Of a DNA stretch of 39,033 nucleotides, positions 7,689 through 14,925 are shown piece after piece. A program made the translations under genes and the position numbers. Position 1 is the first letter of the stretch; every line of letters begins with the position of its first letter. The stretch comes from Candidatus Troglogloeales bacterium (GTDB lineage: Bacteria; Nitrospirota; Nitrospiria; SBBL01): positions 1 through 39,033 of the forward strand of contig SBBL01000016.1 of the NCBI GenBank assembly GCA_005239745.1, read 5' to 3'. The notes under the pieces are model-generated. The model searched no databases. It worked only from the letters and a program-made list of their open reading frames with translations, and was not told the DNA's origin.

Positions 7689-7716
7689 TGCAACGTGCCT
7701 CTTATCCGACTATAAT
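7688..7716 (+). promoter_or_regulatory. Sigma-70-type promoter, apparently leaderless
   Basis: TTGCAA (7688-7693), a 17-nt spacer, then a perfect TATAAT (7711-7716). The start of transcription, 6-7 nt later, would fall at 7723/7724, which is the ATG of the next gene. The mRNA would therefore have no or almost no 5' leader. Confidence 0.6.
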
Positions 7717-7723
7717 GAAGGCT

Positions 7724-8187
7724 ATGGACAGAAGTTGCCTTCGTCTCTTTATGATCTTGTTGCTTATCACCAGTACCCCTGCTTTTCAGGTAAGAGCGCT
7801 GGCTGTGCCGGAGGGGTCTCTACCCGTAGAGACAACGCAGACCTCTCACGAGGCTGTTGCTTTCACACACGACGATCGGGAGCGTCTTATCCGACTAGAG
7901 GTCAAGGTTTCGGAGGGGCAGGCATCACTCCAGCACCAAATTGATGATCTGAAGGATAGCGTCAAGCTAGCAATCAACGATGTTAGAAATCTGATCTATG
8001 TTGTCTTGGCGGGTATGTTCACGTTGGTTGGTTTTATCCTCTGGGATCGTCGGACCCTGTTGCACCCGTAGCCAAAAAGAATCTGGAACTCGAAACGCGA
8101 GGAGAACGGGTGGAACGCGCATTGAAAGCGTATGCCGAGGTGGAGCCACGCATGGCAGAGGTGTTACGCTCGCTCCAGTTGATGTGA
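7724..8187 (+). pseudogene. Small membrane protein with coiled coil, -1 frameshift
   Basis: The first frame (7724-8071) encodes a signal peptide (LRLFMILLLITSTPAF), a charged coiled coil (DDRERLIRLEVKVSEGQ, LQHQIDDLKDSV) and one membrane helix (LIYVVLAGMFTLVGFIL) ending in WDRR, then stops. Reading in the -1 frame from 8053 adds 44 residues (starting DPVAPVAKKN, ending RSLQLM) and ends at TGA 8185-8187, overlapping the hemW start by 4 nt. The family I recall has WDRR followed by a T/D-x-L/V-A-P segment and a helical tail, so the two frames are one gene missing one base (a G after CGTCGG). It is either a true mutation or an assembly error. There is no classical slippery heptamer. Function unknown. 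Confidence 0.7.
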
Positions 8188-9290
8188 CCTCGGTTGGCAT
8201 CTACATAGACGTCCCCTTCTGTATTGCCCGATGTGCCTTCTGTGCGTTTAATGTACGGGGCTATCGTGAGGGGGAGGCGGTTGCCTATATCGAGGCCCTC
8301 CGCAAAGAGATTGTCCTGCACGCAAAGTCCGGTTTTGCGAGAGGCGTCGCCACTAGCCTCTACATTGGCGGTGGAACGCCTAGCCTGTATGACCCCGATA
8401 TCATCTGCCGTCTAATTGCCGACTGTCACGAGCATCTGCATTTGTCTGACGATGCTGAAGTGACGTTGGAGGTGCATCCTGCGACGGTTGATCCGATACG
8501 GTTAAGAGCCCTGCGTCGTGGCGGCGTGACGCGCCTCTCCATAGGGGTGCAATCGTTTTCAGACACGCAGCTCGTTCGCCTCGGCAGGCATCACACGGCA
8601 AAGGACGCTATTTCGGCGTTCTATAATGCGCGGTCGGCAGGCTTTAATAGTATTGGCATGGATCTCATGTACGCGTTACCGGAACCGGACACGTGGGCAG
8701 ACACACTCAATCGGGCAATCGCCCTCTCTCCGGAGCATATCTCCATTTATGGCCTTTCCATCGAGGCCGGGACGCAATTTTACAAAACGCGGGCACAAAT
8801 GAAGCTCCCCTCTGAAGCGGAAACGGTTGCCCAATATCGTCTTGCCGGTCGGCGCCTTACACGGAACGGCTATGAACAGTATGAGATTTCCAACTTTGCG
8901 AAACCCGGCTTTGCCTGTAGGCATAACCTGCGTTATTGGGATCGTGGTTCCGTGCTGGGGATTGGCCTATCGGCCGCTTCTTACTTCAATCGGACCCATT
9001 TTGAGAACACCGATACGATAGCCACCTACACCGAGAAAATCGCCTCCGGTTGTCTACCCATTGTTAAGCGGCATCCTATTTCAGAAGAGGAAGAATGGAC
9101 GGATCGGGTTATCTTCGGACTACGCAAAACGGCGGGTATCCCGCGGGATCTGGTTGAGCCACATCCGCATCTGAAGACCGTGGCCGACCGATTCATCGAG
9201 GATGGGTTGCTAGTTTGCGACCTTGATCGGATACGACTCACGGAAAAAGGCAGGTTGTTGAGCGACGAGGTAGCCGTCGCCTTTCTCTGA
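8184..9290 (+). CDS. hemW: Radical SAM heme chaperone HemW
   Basis: 368 residues. HemW binds heme and a [4Fe-4S] cluster and delivers heme to respiratory enzymes; it is often misnamed coproporphyrinogen dehydrogenase. The cluster motif is C13-xxx-C17-xx-C20 followed by AF, whereas HemN has a fourth cysteine (CxxxCxxCxC) there. YIGGGTPSLY, the glycine-rich SAM motif, and the HemN-type C-terminal domain (ERTVIFGLR-like EEWTDRVIFGLR) follow. The frame continues upstream to 7998, but homology begins at TSVGIYIDVPFC, so GTG 8184 is chosen; it overlaps the TGA of the frameshifted upstream gene (GTGA), implying translational coupling. Confidence 0.9.
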   Translation: MTSVGIYIDVPFCIARCAFCAFNVRGYREGEAVAYIEALRKEIVLHAKSGFARGVATSLYIGGGTPSLYDPDIICRLIADCHEHLHLSDDAEVTLEVHPATVDPIRLRALRRGGVTRLSIGVQSFSDTQLVRLGRHHTAKDAISAFYNARSAGFNSIGMDLMYALPEPDTWADTLNRAIALSPEHISIYGLSIEAGTQFYKTRAQMKLPSEAETVAQYRLAGRRLTRNGYEQYEISNFAKPGFACRHNLRYWDRGSVLGIGLSAASYFNRTHFENTDTIATYTEKIASGCLPIVKRHPISEEEEWTDRVIFGLRKTAGIPRDLVEPHPHLKTVADRFIEDGLLVCDLDRIRLTEKGRLLSDEVAVAFL

Positions 9291-9315
9291 ATGAGGATGG
9301 CAACAGAGCCGCTTG

Positions 9316-9346
9316 TTGCACAGAAGGGGTGATATCTTGCTACAAT
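9316..9346 (+). promoter_or_regulatory. Extended -10 promoter before the JAMM gene, leaderless type
   Basis: TGC-TACAAT (9338-9346) is an extended -10 element. A weak -35 (TTGCAC, 9316-9321) sits 19 nt upstream. The predicted transcription start, 7 nt after the hexamer, coincides with the A of ATG 9353, and no ribosome site is visible, so a leaderless mRNA is likely. Confidence 0.45.
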
Positions 9347-9352
9347 GGCGGC

Positions 9353-9823
9353 ATGCTCGTTCTTAGTAAACGCGACCTCGATATCATAAGAAGCAACGCA
9401 GAGCGGGCCTATCCGAGGGAGTGTTGCGGGCTTCTGGGTGGGCAGCGGGAAACGGGATCGTGGATCGTCCGAAGAGTGTCTCCGCTTGAAAATGTTGCGT
9501 CACCCTCCGTTACGGATAGATACGTCATTGACCCACGGGAGAGGCACGGGGCTGAAGAGCGCTTGGCCTGCGACGGATTAACCTTGGTAGGTTTTTACCA
9601 TTCCCACCCGGACCACGAAGCTTACTTTTCAAAAACCGACTTGGAAAATTCGGAAGAGTTTCAGTTTGGTCGGCCGTGGCTTCCGCCTACCTATGCCTAT
9701 CTGGTTATCTCGGTAAAAAAAAGCGTGGCCAATGGTGTGGGCGTTTTCGTGATTCGAGAAGGGGTAGCGGAAAGTATAGACGTTTCTATCAAAGTTGAGG
9801 AGGAACCATGTCCGTTAAAGTAA
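9353..9823 (+). CDS. JAMM/MPN+ metallopeptidase (M67 family, Mec+-like)
   Basis: 156 residues from ATG 9353. The zinc motif is complete: Glu23 in YPRECCGLLGG, then H83-S-H85-P-x6-S93-xx-D96. Bacterial single-domain JAMM proteins of this size cut after the C-terminal Gly-Gly of ubiquitin-like sulfur carriers; Mec+ of actinobacteria releases cysteine from CysO. The following gene, which overlaps by 16 nt, encodes a CysO/MoaD-like domain fused to rhodanese and E1 domains, so that protein is the obvious substrate. An upstream in-frame GTG (9329) exists, but it lies 5' of the predicted transcription start and adds unconserved residues. Cytosolic. Confidence 0.88.
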   Translation: MLVLSKRDLDIIRSNAERAYPRECCGLLGGQRETGSWIVRRVSPLENVASPSVTDRYVIDPRERHGAEERLACDGLTLVGFYHSHPDHEAYFSKTDLENSEEFQFGRPWLPPTYAYLVISVKKSVANGVGVFVIREGVAESIDVSIKVEEEPCPLK

Positions 9824-11259
9824 GGATACCGACCCCGCTTCGGCCAATCGTCGGGGGAGACTCGGAAGTTGCAGTGGAGGGCGCCACGGTGTCAGCCGTA
9901 CTCGATAATATTGAGGCGCGTCATGCGGGATTTAAGGCACGGATACTGGACGACCAAGGGCAGATTCGCCGCTTTGTCAATGTCTTTGTCAATGGGGAGG
10001 ACATCCGCTACTTAAACGGCATAAAGACCGACCTAAAAGACGCGGATACGGTATCTATCGTCCCGGCAGTTGCAGGAGGGCTGGAACGGACCTATCAGGA
10101 GATATTATTTTCGCTTAAAAAAACGCAGCAGGAGATTACCCCAGAAGCTGTTAAAAAAAGGCTGGACACGGGGGAGCGGACCATTTTGGTAGACGTGAGG
10201 GAGTCGGACGAATTCAGAGGTGGACACCTGCCGGAGGCCATCCACATCCCTCGCGGTTTTTTGGAGATGCGGATTGAAGAAACGGTTTTGGACCATGGGG
10301 CCCCTTTGGTCGTTTACTGCGCGGGTGGCGTCCGCTCGTTGTTTGCCGCGGAGACGCTAACACATATGGGGTACACGAATGTTGCCTCCATGTCGGGTGG
10401 GTATGGACGGTGGGCGCAAAAGGGGTTCCCTACGCAAACGCCGGTCGTCCTTTCTGAGAAATATCGGCGCCGATATAGCCGTCACCTCTCCATCCCGGAA
10501 GTGGGTGAGGCCGGTCAGATAAAACTGCTTAAAAGTAAGGTCCTGCTTATCGGGGCGGGGGGCTTAGGATGTCCGGCAGCCTATTATCTTGCGGCTGCCG
10601 GTGTGGGGACGCTAGGGATTGTGGATTTCGATGTGGTGGACGAATCCAACCTACAGCGACAAATTCTTCATACAACCGATCGCGTGGGGGTATCCAAAAT
10701 AAAGTCCGCCATGCAGACCCTTGAGAAATTTAATCCGGATATTACCGTGATCCCATTTGAGGAACGGGTAACCTCTGGAAATATCGAGCGCATCATAAAA
10801 GATTTTGATATCGTGGTGGACGGCAGTGATAATTTCCCTACCCGGTATTTGATCAATGACGCCTGCGTGAAACTAAAGAAGCCGTGCGTCCACGGGAGTG
10901 TCTACCGATTCGAGGGCCAGGTGACGATCTTTCATCCGGCTGGTGGAGGCCCCTGCTATCGCTGCCTTTACAAAGAACCTCCGCCTCCGGAAATGGCCCC
11001 TTCCTGTGCGGATGCCGGTGTCTTAGGCGTCCTTCCCGGCATCATCGGCCTCTTGGAAGCCGTCGAGACGGTCAAGCTGATTCTTGGGATCGGTGTTCCT
11101 CTCGTTGGGAAGGTCATCGCTTATGACGCGCTGGCGGCCACCTTTCAGGAGTTCCGTCTTCGTAAGGACCCCACATGTGAATACTGTCGGGAAGGGGCTA
11201 CTTTCCCCGGTTACATAGATTATGAATATTTTTGCGCCAGACCTTCCGCAGCCTCCTAA
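9808..11259 (+). CDS. Fusion: CysO/MoaD-like carrier - rhodanese - MoeB/ThiF E1-like enzyme
   Basis: 483 residues. Residues 1-91 are a ubiquitin-like sulfur carrier ending VSIVPAVAGG (G90-G91), the tail typical of CysO/MoaD/ThiS. Residues 95-212 are a rhodanese domain (VDVRESDEFRGGHLPEA; active cysteine Cys171 in VVYCAGGVRS). Residues 218-475 are an adenylating E1-like domain: GAGGLG at 249-254, nucleotide-binding DFDVVDESNLQRQ, VDGSDNFPTR, and two zinc CxxC pairs (C383/C386, C457/C460). Parts normally separate (CysO plus MoeZR) are in one chain in the order carrier-rhodanese-E1. The carrier's Gly-Gly is internal, so it must be cut free before adenylation and thiocarboxylation. A strong ribosome site (GAGGAGG) precedes ATG 9808. 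Confidence 0.92.
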   Translation: MSVKVRIPTPLRPIVGGDSEVAVEGATVSAVLDNIEARHAGFKARILDDQGQIRRFVNVFVNGEDIRYLNGIKTDLKDADTVSIVPAVAGGLERTYQEILFSLKKTQQEITPEAVKKRLDTGERTILVDVRESDEFRGGHLPEAIHIPRGFLEMRIEETVLDHGAPLVVYCAGGVRSLFAAETLTHMGYTNVASMSGGYGRWAQKGFPTQTPVVLSEKYRRRYSRHLSIPEVGEAGQIKLLKSKVLLIGAGGLGCPAAYYLAAAGVGTLGIVDFDVVDESNLQRQILHTTDRVGVSKIKSAMQTLEKFNPDITVIPFEERVTSGNIERIIKDFDIVVDGSDNFPTRYLINDACVKLKKPCVHGSVYRFEGQVTIFHPAGGGPCYRCLYKEPPPPEMAPSCADAGVLGVLPGIIGLLEAVETVKLILGIGVPLVGKVIAYDALAATFQEFRLRKDPTCEYCREGATFPGYIDYEYFCARPSAAS

Positions 11260-11309
11260 TTGAAGCAACACTACGCCGTGGAGGTGCGTGGCATCGGTAA
11301 ACTTAATAT

Positions 11310-14300
11310 TCATAAGCCTGTGGTGAATGACCTCACTTCGCTTTCGCTTCTTCCTCCTCGACCGTCTTCGGCGATGACTTTCCAGAAGTAAGTTGTCTTC
11401 TCCTTGAGCGGTTCGGATACGGTAAAGGTTTCTACGTTTTCTCCCGATTCTCCCGATCTATGACCGCAGGCAGTCAGTAAGGTTCCGGTCATGAGGGTGA
11501 TCGCGATAACGGCGAGAGCCCGTCGCTTACGCCCATTGGGGCCGCCCATAAAAACCAGACCTGCAAGCAGCGTTGACGTGCCTACGCTGACATAAAAATC
11601 CACTTTACCCCGGGTCGCCGACTGGGTAACGCCCTTGCAGTCGTCATTAGTAAAGTCTTCATCTGTAGCCCGAAGACAGAGTGTATAAACTAGACGATCC
11701 CCTTGGCTATCAACCGACCGCTCCCACTGGAAGGTAACACCCTTGGAAACATTGAGGGCATTATTGGGTGGGAAAAGCAGCACAGGATTGGTCGGGGCAC
11801 TGTTAGTTTCGGATCCCGCGACCAACTCATCGTCATCCGAAACTCCATCTTTATCATCGTCGGTATCGGTGTTGTTGCCGGTGCTGTCACTATCGGTATC
11901 GGTCGTCTCTTTCGGATCAAGCGGGAAATCGTCGGCACCATCCGTGACGACATCATTGTCGTCGTTGGTATCTGCGTTGTTGCCGGTGCTGTCGCCATCG
12001 GTATCCACCGATTCCGTTGGGTCTAACGGGAAGGCATCGTTCACATCGGCAACCCCGTCGCCATCGTCGTCTGGGTCAACACAATTGGCTTCTCTATCGC
12101 CATCGGTGTCGGGGAAGTCTTCGTCAACCGACCCGTCCACGTCATTGTCCAGCCCGTCACAAACCTCAGGCGAGGGGGTAGTTGCTTGCACCAAGCAGGT
12201 ATCGAGCTCGGCTGTTTTCGTCCAGCCGCATTGCCCGTTTGTTTGCACTTCACACTGCGTAAGATCAGGCTGATAACAGGCATATTCCGGCAGCCATTGA
12301 CAAGTGGAGCCTATCACTTCATCATCCGATGACACACACAGCTCACCTGAACATCCGGCGATAACGCACTGCGGAGACTCCACCTTATCAGGGGTTGAAG
12401 TACAAGCGGTATTCGGTAACAATGTTTGAAGATTATCGTACCAAAACACCACTTCGGAGGTATGCGCGTCTATAAGATAGACGGGCGCAGCCGGTCCGTT
12501 AGCCCCGTCCATGCACGACAGTTGTACTCGGTAAGCGAGAAATGTCCCCGTGTCACGACGGATTATCCATAAGTCAGATTCTGGGTTTATCGGCGGCTTA
12601 CCACACCCGCAGCCTTTAAACGCTTCTGCAGTGGCCTTCTCAATGGCTATTTCAGGTGTGATCTTGGGTATGGTATCAACAACAATATCACTGATAAGGC
12701 CATCCGTAATCGTAAAGAGCGATCCGTCCGGATATAGATGGACGATGGCCTCGCCACCCCATACGGGCACACCACCATGTGCTTGCTGAAAGCGTATATG
12801 GGCCATCGCCAGTTCATCCACTTCAACCCTCTTGACCGTCAGGTCGTTAAGACTCTTAATCCCGTGCTTACCGATAATGTCCTGGAGGTATTGAAGCGCC
12901 AGCTTTTGCGCCATTGCCAACGCTTCCGGCCGCGTATCGTTTTTCTCAAACAGAGGGGTTCCTCCGCAGTTGGCCTTCTTATCGCCATCGGTGTCGGGGA
13001 AGCCTTCATCCACCAACCCATCCACATCGTTGTCTCGTCCGTCGCAGACCTCCGTGGCGAACGAGCTGTTTTCATACGCATAAGCCGAGCCGGAGTCGGT
13101 TCCTGAATCGTCGTTTTTGGGCGCCCCGACGAGGGCGGTACCCTTGCTGATCGCAACGGAAAAGCCAAACTGGTCATAGTCCGCCGCATCGGGGGCGGTC
13201 AGCTTCGACTGTTCTTTCCAAATGCCGGTCACCTGGTCGCGTGCAAAAACATAGGCTGATCCAGCACGCCGTAAACGATCAGGGCCATACTGATCGACCG
13301 GTCCACCCCCCCGTGCCCCAACGATGGCGGTATCGCCGTCAATCGAAACGGACCGGCCAAAGATGTCCTCTTCCGAGACATCTGTGGGGGTGAACTTAGC
13401 CTGCTCTTTCCAAATACCGGTTGACGAATCACGGGTAAAAATATAGACCGACCCGCGCCGACGCACCCCAGTCCATGGATCGGAGAAACTGAAATCCGAT
13501 CCAATAATAGCGGTATTGCCGTCGATTGAGACGGAAACGCCAAAAAGGTCATGCTCCACTGGGGGCCCGGAAAAGGGGTCGTTGGGCGCTGGAACTGGAT
13601 AAGAGGGGGCAAGCCGGGCTTGCTGGTCCCATGTTCCTGCAGAATCACGGGTAAAAACATGTGCTGCTCCGCGCTGTCCACCATATGGGGTATCTACTCC
13701 TCCCTGTGCCCCAACAATAGCCGTATTGCCGCTCACTGAAACAGAACGGCCAAAAAATCTCCCTGAAGTTGCGTCAGAAGCGGTAAGCTTGGCCTGCTCA
13801 CTCCAGACCCCGGTCGTTGGATTACGGGTAAAAACATAGGCCGCACTTGACCGAATGCCATTCGCTCCAATAAGGGCAGTATCGCCGTCAATCGAGACGG
13901 ACCTGCCGAAGTAACCCTCTATCCCCGCATCAGATGCGGTGAGCTTGGCCTGTTGTGTCCATGCGCCGCTCGAATCACGGGTAAAAACATAGGCCGCACC
14001 ATAGGAGCTATCACTGCCATACGCCCCGACAAGTGCAGTATCACTATCAATAGAAACGGAGTAGCCAAACTGGCCCGCTGCCACGTCGGAGGCGGTTAGT
14101 TTGGCCTGCTGGCTCCACCTGCCGGCTAAATCTCGGGTAAAAATATCGGCTGAATTGTCTAGCCTCCCAACAATAGCCGTATCCCCGTCAATCGAAACGG
14201 AGTAGCCAACGTTGTCACCTGCCGCTGCATCGGATGCGATGAGCTTGCTTCCCCCAGCCTGAGCACAGATGTCGCCGATTTTGTCGTTGTTGATGTCGGT

Positions 14301-14585
14301 CTGATCGGGGTTTGAGACCTGTGGGCAGTTATCTAGGGTATCCGTCACCCCGTCGTTTTCATCGTCCGGGTCGAGACAGTCGATTCTTCCGTCGCCGTCG
14401 GTGTCGGGGAAGCCCTCATCCACCTTCCCTTCAAACGTATTGTCTTTGCCATCACACAATTCCTGTAGGATGATTTGGAAAGCCGCAACCGGTTTTGGTG
14501 TCGGCAACCCGATAATGGTGACGAGGAGAACCAAGACGCCCATTGTGCGCGTCAAAGCGGTGAGACCCTTTCGAATAACCATCAT
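11310..14585 (-). CDS. Large secreted FG-GAP propeller protein with calcium-binding repeats
   Basis: 1091 residues from ATG 14585 (GAGG ribosome site); the frame extends 15 codons upstream but those lack support. A signal peptide covers about residues 1-35. Then: a MopE-like CDGKDN..DEGFPDTDGDG block with thrombospondin-3-type Asp repeats; seven FG-GAP repeats (each FGxSVSIDGDTAIVG-like), matching a seven-bladed beta-propeller; a second CDGRDNDVDG block; FTP and PepSY propeptide-like domains (EALAMAQKLALQYLQDI, then VYLIDAHTSEVVFWYD); a cysteine-rich patch; a third CDGLDNDVDG block and long Asp-rich calcium repeats; and a C-terminal Fn3-like domain. No metallopeptidase HExxH core follows the FTP/PepSY pair. 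A hydrophobic segment interrupts the Fn3-like domain (see findings). Likely an outer-surface or secreted adhesin/matrix protein; role unknown. Confidence 0.85.
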   Translation of the reverse strand: MMVIRKGLTALTRTMGVLVLLVTIIGLPTPKPVAAFQIILQELCDGKDNTFEGKVDEGFPDTDGDGRIDCLDPDDENDGVTDTLDNCPQVSNPDQTDINNDKIGDICAQAGGSKLIASDAAAGDNVGYSVSIDGDTAIVGRLDNSADIFTRDLAGRWSQQAKLTASDVAAGQFGYSVSIDSDTALVGAYGSDSSYGAAYVFTRDSSGAWTQQAKLTASDAGIEGYFGRSVSIDGDTALIGANGIRSSAAYVFTRNPTTGVWSEQAKLTASDATSGRFFGRSVSVSGNTAIVGAQGGVDTPYGGQRGAAHVFTRDSAGTWDQQARLAPSYPVPAPNDPFSGPPVEHDLFGVSVSIDGNTAIIGSDFSFSDPWTGVRRRGSVYIFTRDSSTGIWKEQAKFTPTDVSEEDIFGRSVSIDGDTAIVGARGGGPVDQYGPDRLRRAGSAYVFARDQVTGIWKEQSKLTAPDAADYDQFGFSVAISKGTALVGAPKNDDSGTDSGSAYAYENSSFATEVCDGRDNDVDGLVDEGFPDTDGDKKANCGGTPLFEKNDTRPEALAMAQKLALQYLQDIIGKHGIKSLNDLTVKRVEVDELAMAHIRFQQAHGGVPVWGGEAIVHLYPDGSLFTITDGLISDIVVDTIPKITPEIAIEKATAEAFKGCGCGKPPINPESDLWIIRRDTGTFLAYRVQLSCMDGANGPAAPVYLIDAHTSEVVFWYDNLQTLLPNTACTSTPDKVESPQCVIAGCSGELCVSSDDEVIGSTCQWLPEYACYQPDLTQCEVQTNGQCGWTKTAELDTCLVQATTPSPEVCDGLDNDVDGSVDEDFPDTDGDREANCVDPDDDGDGVADVNDAFPLDPTESVDTDGDSTGNNADTNDDNDVVTDGADDFPLDPKETTDTDSDSTGNNTDTDDDKDGVSDDDELVAGSETNSAPTNPVLLFPPNNALNVSKGVTFQWERSVDSQGDRLVYTLCLRATDEDFTNDDCKGVTQSATRGKVDFYVSVGTSTLLAGLVFMGGPNGRKRRALAVIAITLMTGTLLTACGHRSGESGENVETFTVSEPLKEKTTYFWKVIAEDGRGGRSESEVRSFTTGL

Positions 14586-14617
14586 CGAACCCTCGCTTTC
14601 AGTTTGTTGTCTTCTGT

Positions 14618-14646
14618 GAGGGCAGCACAAGGGCCGCCCCTACAAT
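14618..14646. repeat. Short GC-rich palindrome, interspersed-repeat type
   Basis: GGGCAGC (14620-14626) pairs with GCCGCCC (14633-14639) with one A:C mismatch and a 6-nt ACAAGG loop, followed by CTACA. The string reads on the minus strand like the widespread TGTAGGGGC...CTTGTG...GCCC intergenic repeat seen in many environmental bacteria. Only one copy is in this window. Confidence 0.4.
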
Positions 14647-14717
14647 CCAATCCCCACGTCTGAACTCAAGCAATGGACAAGAACAAGCCTACTATCCCCT
14701 CTTGTCAGTCAGAAGCG

Positions 14718-14745
14718 AATATAACACAATACCCCGACCTGTCAG
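14718..14745 (-). promoter_or_regulatory. Promoter for the FG-GAP gene
   Basis: On the minus strand CTGACA, a 16-nt spacer, then TATATT preceded by TGT (extended -10). It would start transcription near 14711, leaving a leader of about 125 nt before ATG 14585. A second AATATA-type box lies 48 bp further upstream without a clear -35. Confidence 0.45.
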
Positions 14746-14925
14746 TTCGTATCGGTCAAAGGCAAATATAACTTGAGGTGGCGTTTCACGGGACGTTTGT
14801 TAGCTGTACCGTCCCATGTGGTAGTATTCCCGCTCGTAGTCGGCCATTGTTCCTGGCAAGGGATAGGACACGTGGCGTGATGGTATCACTTAAGGGCACC
14901 TCATTTGATTACAGAAAACCACGTC

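Larger units (their letters stand above)
14586..14925. other. 340-bp divergent intergenic region
   Basis: Between the FG-GAP gene (-) and der (+). It contains a GC hairpin repeat (14618-14646), a minus-strand promoter (14718-14745), two AATATAAC motifs 48 bp apart (14718 and 14766), each preceded by GTCAGT, and a 13-mer shared with the start of the dispersed repeat at 38893 (TTAAGGGCACCTC at 14890-14902). No gene is supported here. Confidence 0.6.

Noticed and set aside
7998-8183. A 62-codon N-terminal extension of HemW
   Set aside because: It overlaps the upstream membrane-protein gene in another frame, has no conserved residues, and HemW homology begins at GTG 8184.
11690-12283. Several long open frames on both strands within the Asp-rich calcium-repeat region
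   Set aside because: They are low-complexity Ser/Thr/Pro or Val/Ile/Gly translations created by the repetitive GAC/GAT codons of the real minus-strand gene.
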